Positions 14,073 through 15,853 of a stretch of DNA of 15,853 nt are shown here, piece after piece. The notes below the pieces were generated by a model. It was given only the letters and a program-made list of their open reading frames with translations. It searched no databases and was not told the DNA's origin. Numbering within the stretch: the stretch's first letter is position 1; every line of letters starts with the position of its first letter. Source of the stretch: CALJFL01 sp964590005 (lineage in GTDB: Bacteria > Pseudomonadota > Gammaproteobacteria > Pseudomonadales > Halieaceae); assembly GCA_964590005.1 (NCBI GenBank), contig CAZPVJ010000035.1, positions 1 to 15,853 of the forward strand, given 5' to 3'. A program made the translations under genes and the position numbers.

Positions 14073-15307
14073 GACAGCGCCTCGTCCAGCAACTCTATCC
14101 AGTGCTTGACCGGAATTTCGGTTGCAGCTGCCATGTGTGCCAGGCATCCAACGTTGGCCGTCGCAATGACTCCCGGTTGGCTTTTGGACAGGGCTGAGAG
14201 CTTGTCGGCTCGCAACTGCTCCGATAGCTCGGGTTGGAACAACGAGTAAGTGCCCGCGGATCCACAGCACAGGTGCGAATCACTGACTTCAGTCAACTCA
14301 TAGCCAGCGGTTTTCAGCAGGCGTTCGACCACACCGGTTATCCCCTGACCGTGTTGCAAGGTGCAGGGTGAGTGAAATGCCACCTTGATGTTATCGGCCG
14401 GGAGCGAACATCCCTCGAGTTTGGCCAGAAGAGCCTCTTCTTCGCGCAGTATGACCTCGGCGAGATCAAAACTCTTGCTGCTGATGTCGGCGGCCCGGTT
14501 TTTGTAAGCCTCGTCGTTTGCCAGCACACGCCCGTAGTCTTTCACCTGGGGCGCGCATCCCGAGGTATTGATAACGACGGCCTCTGCGCCCGATTGGAGT
14601 GCCGGCTCCCAGGCATCGATGTTTCGCCGCATATCGTCCGCGGCTTTATCCTGTGCCCCAAGGTGTTGGCGCAAAGCACCGCAGCAGCCTGCGCCCGGTG
14701 CTACTTGAAGGCTTATGCCTATCGCGTCGAGCACGCGGGTCGTGGCGCGATTAATGGCGGGCGCCATGGCCGGTTGAACACAGCCCTCCAGTAAAAGCAT
14801 TGTGCGCTCGTGCCGGGCAGTCGGTGGGGGGCGCAGAGATTTTTCGCGGTCTGGAATCTTCTCTCGCAGGCGTGCCGGAAGCAGTGGCCTGCACAGTTGC
14901 CCAACCCGTAGTAGAGCGCCAAAGAGCTGTTTGCGCGACATGACCTCAGTGCTTAGCCAGCGAAGCAGGCGCTGGCTGGCAGGGCGTGTAACCTGCCGAT
15001 CGACTTCGTCCCGCCCGATATCGAGCAGTCGATGATAGTTTACGCCTGAAGGGCAGGTAGTCTCACAGGCTCGGCAGGTCAGGCAGCGATCGAGGTGTTG
15101 CTGGGTGGTCGCGCTGGCGTCCTCACCCTCCAGTACCGCTTTGATCAGGTAGATTCGACCCCGGGGACCATCTCTCTCGTCGCCAATCAGCTGGTAGGTA
15201 GGGCAAGTTGCGTTACAGAATCCGCAATGCACACAGCTGCGCAAAATAGCGTCGGCTTCACGTCCGCTCGGCGTGTCGATCAGGTGGCTGGCCAACTGCG
15301 TCTGCAT
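14069..15307 (-). CDS. glcF: Glycolate oxidase iron-sulfur subunit
   Basis: A 412-aa subunit that passes electrons from glycolate oxidation toward the quinone pool in the GlcDEF complex at the inner membrane. Two ferredoxin-type [4Fe-4S] motifs are clear: Cys25, 28, 31 and 35 (CVHCGFCNATCP) and Cys75, 78, 81 and 85 (CLTCRACETTCP). Two CCG domains follow, with GCCGALRQHLG (Cys208-209) and LCCGSAGTYSLFQPE (Cys347-348), for non-cubane Fe-S binding. All expected cysteines are intact and length is normal (about 407). The ATG at 15307 lies 31 nt after the glcE stop, so glcE and glcF are one transcript. Its stop shares CTAA with the convergent DHH gene, a 4-nt tail overlap. The enzyme suits growth on phytoplankton-released glycolate. 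Confidence 0.96.
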   Translation of the reverse strand: MQTQLASHLIDTPSGREADAILRSCVHCGFCNATCPTYQLIGDERDGPRGRIYLIKAVLEGEDASATTQQHLDRCLTCRACETTCPSGVNYHRLLDIGRDEVDRQVTRPASQRLLRWLSTEVMSRKQLFGALLRVGQLCRPLLPARLREKIPDREKSLRPPPTARHERTMLLLEGCVQPAMAPAINRATTRVLDAIGISLQVAPGAGCCGALRQHLGAQDKAADDMRRNIDAWEPALQSGAEAVVINTSGCAPQVKDYGRVLANDEAYKNRAADISSKSFDLAEVILREEEALLAKLEGCSLPADNIKVAFHSPCTLQHGQGITGVVERLLKTAGYELTEVSDSHLCCGSAGTYSLFQPELSEQLRADKLSALSKSQPGVIATANVGCLAHMAAATEIPVKHWIELLDEALS

Positions 15308-15338
15308 CAGTCTAGCGGGTGCCTGCGGGTAATTTGGG

Positions 15339-15853
15339 TCATAGCGACGGATACATTCGCCCGGGGTTGAAGATACCCGCCGGGTCGAACTCCAGTTTTA
15401 ACTGCGTGTGCAGCTTGTGTATTGGCGCCGCCAGGGGGGTAAACACCCCCTGGGACTTATCACCACCGCGGAACAAGGTGGCATGACCGCCTACCCGGCT
15501 CATAAACTCTCGAATCTCGGCGGCCGGACGTTCTGATAAGAGCCAACACTGGCCTCCGTTCCACTCCAGGAGAATGTTCTGCTCTTCGCATAGTTCGCTG
15601 AAAGGCACTTTGGCTCTCGCCGGAAGTGCCAATCGCCACAGAGGCCTGCTGCCGGCGACGAAAAAAGCCGTCTGCTGCTCTTTGAGTTGTCGCCAAAGCA
15701 AGATTGCTGCGTCTTCCGCAAGCCGTTCGCCGCCCAATGCCTTGGCAGTCGCTTCTACAGCGCTCCTGGCCCCTGATAAGCGTAGACTCAGCTTATCCTG
15801 CTGCCACAGTGTTGCCGATATCGGCATGGGTTTTCCCGCCCAGGACCGCATTG
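15339..15853 (-). CDS. glcE: Glycolate oxidase FAD-binding subunit, C-terminal part
   Basis: The frame is open to the right edge and only about 171 C-terminal residues are visible, so the FAD-binding N-terminal half is outside the window. The ending HTQLKLEFDPAGIFNPGRMY is the typical C-terminus of GlcE/GlcD-type flavin oxidases, and KPMPISATLWQQDKLSLRLSG fits the GlcE substrate domain. The ATG at 15851 is internal, not the start. It stands 31 nt upstream of glcF, the usual glcD-glcE-glcF order, so glcD is expected further right. GlcE with GlcD and GlcF oxidises glycolate to glyoxylate. Confidence 0.92.
   Translation of the reverse strand, partial: MRSWAGKPMPISATLWQQDKLSLRLSGARSAVEATAKALGGERLAEDAAILLWRQLKEQQTAFFVAGSRPLWRLALPARAKVPFSELCEEQNILLEWNGGQCWLLSERPAAEIREFMSRVGGHATLFRGGDKSQGVFTPLAAPIHKLHTQLKLEFDPAGIFNPGRMYPSL

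Overview
The window reads as a compact chromosomal segment of a free-living Gammaproteobacterium. It is moderately GC-rich, with short intergenic gaps, clear Shine-Dalgarno sites and no mobile elements. A glycolate oxidase locus, a homomeric ATP sulfurylase plus CysC, an OprO/OprP-like porin and a deep set of redox and CoA-ligase genes suggest a marine heterotroph, possibly near the Cellvibrionales/Halieaceae. That placement is inferred from gene content alone.

Layout: (1) 1-749, minus: start of a lipoprotein that runs off the left edge. (2) 818-5009, minus: a PrnB-like (DUF1864) heme-dioxygenase-fold protein, an AhpD-like carboxymuconolactone decarboxylase-family protein, a CBR1-like short-chain dehydrogenase and an Old-Yellow-Enzyme-type flavin oxidoreductase. 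The AhpD-like and PrnB-like genes have their own sigma70-like promoter. (3) 5010-5311: divergent control region with three small palindromes. (4) 5312-7602, plus: an acyl-CoA ligase and a two-domain cupin. (5) 7678-8553, plus: purU, convergent with an unknown 210-aa protein (8581-9213, minus). (6) 9355-11001, minus: an outer-membrane porin whose N-terminus looks like the beta-sandwich shell of an amidohydrolase with the catalytic barrel removed. (7) 11243-14072, plus: cysC, sat and a DHH/DHHA1 phosphoesterase, with a strong RNA hairpin between the last two. (8) 14069-15853, minus: glcF and the C-terminal part of glcE.

How they may work together: the left half (2-4) looks like an uncharacterised catabolic or biosynthetic cluster. 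A carboxylate would be activated to its CoA ester, an enal/enone reduced by the flavoenzyme, a carbonyl reduced by the SDR, and an oxygen-dependent step carried out by the PrnB-like heme protein; the substrate is unknown. In region 7, CysC and Sat make APS and PAPS, and the DHH protein is a plausible candidate for hydrolysing the by-product 3'-phosphoadenosine 5'-phosphate. The glc genes oxidise glycolate to glyoxylate. PurU releases formate and tetrahydrofolate and so balances one-carbon units.

The points most worth following are the barrel-less amidohydrolase-porin fusion, the PrnB-like/AhpD-like pair in its cluster, and the DHH protein beside the PAPS genes. No RNA genes, insertion sequences, CRISPR arrays or origins were seen.
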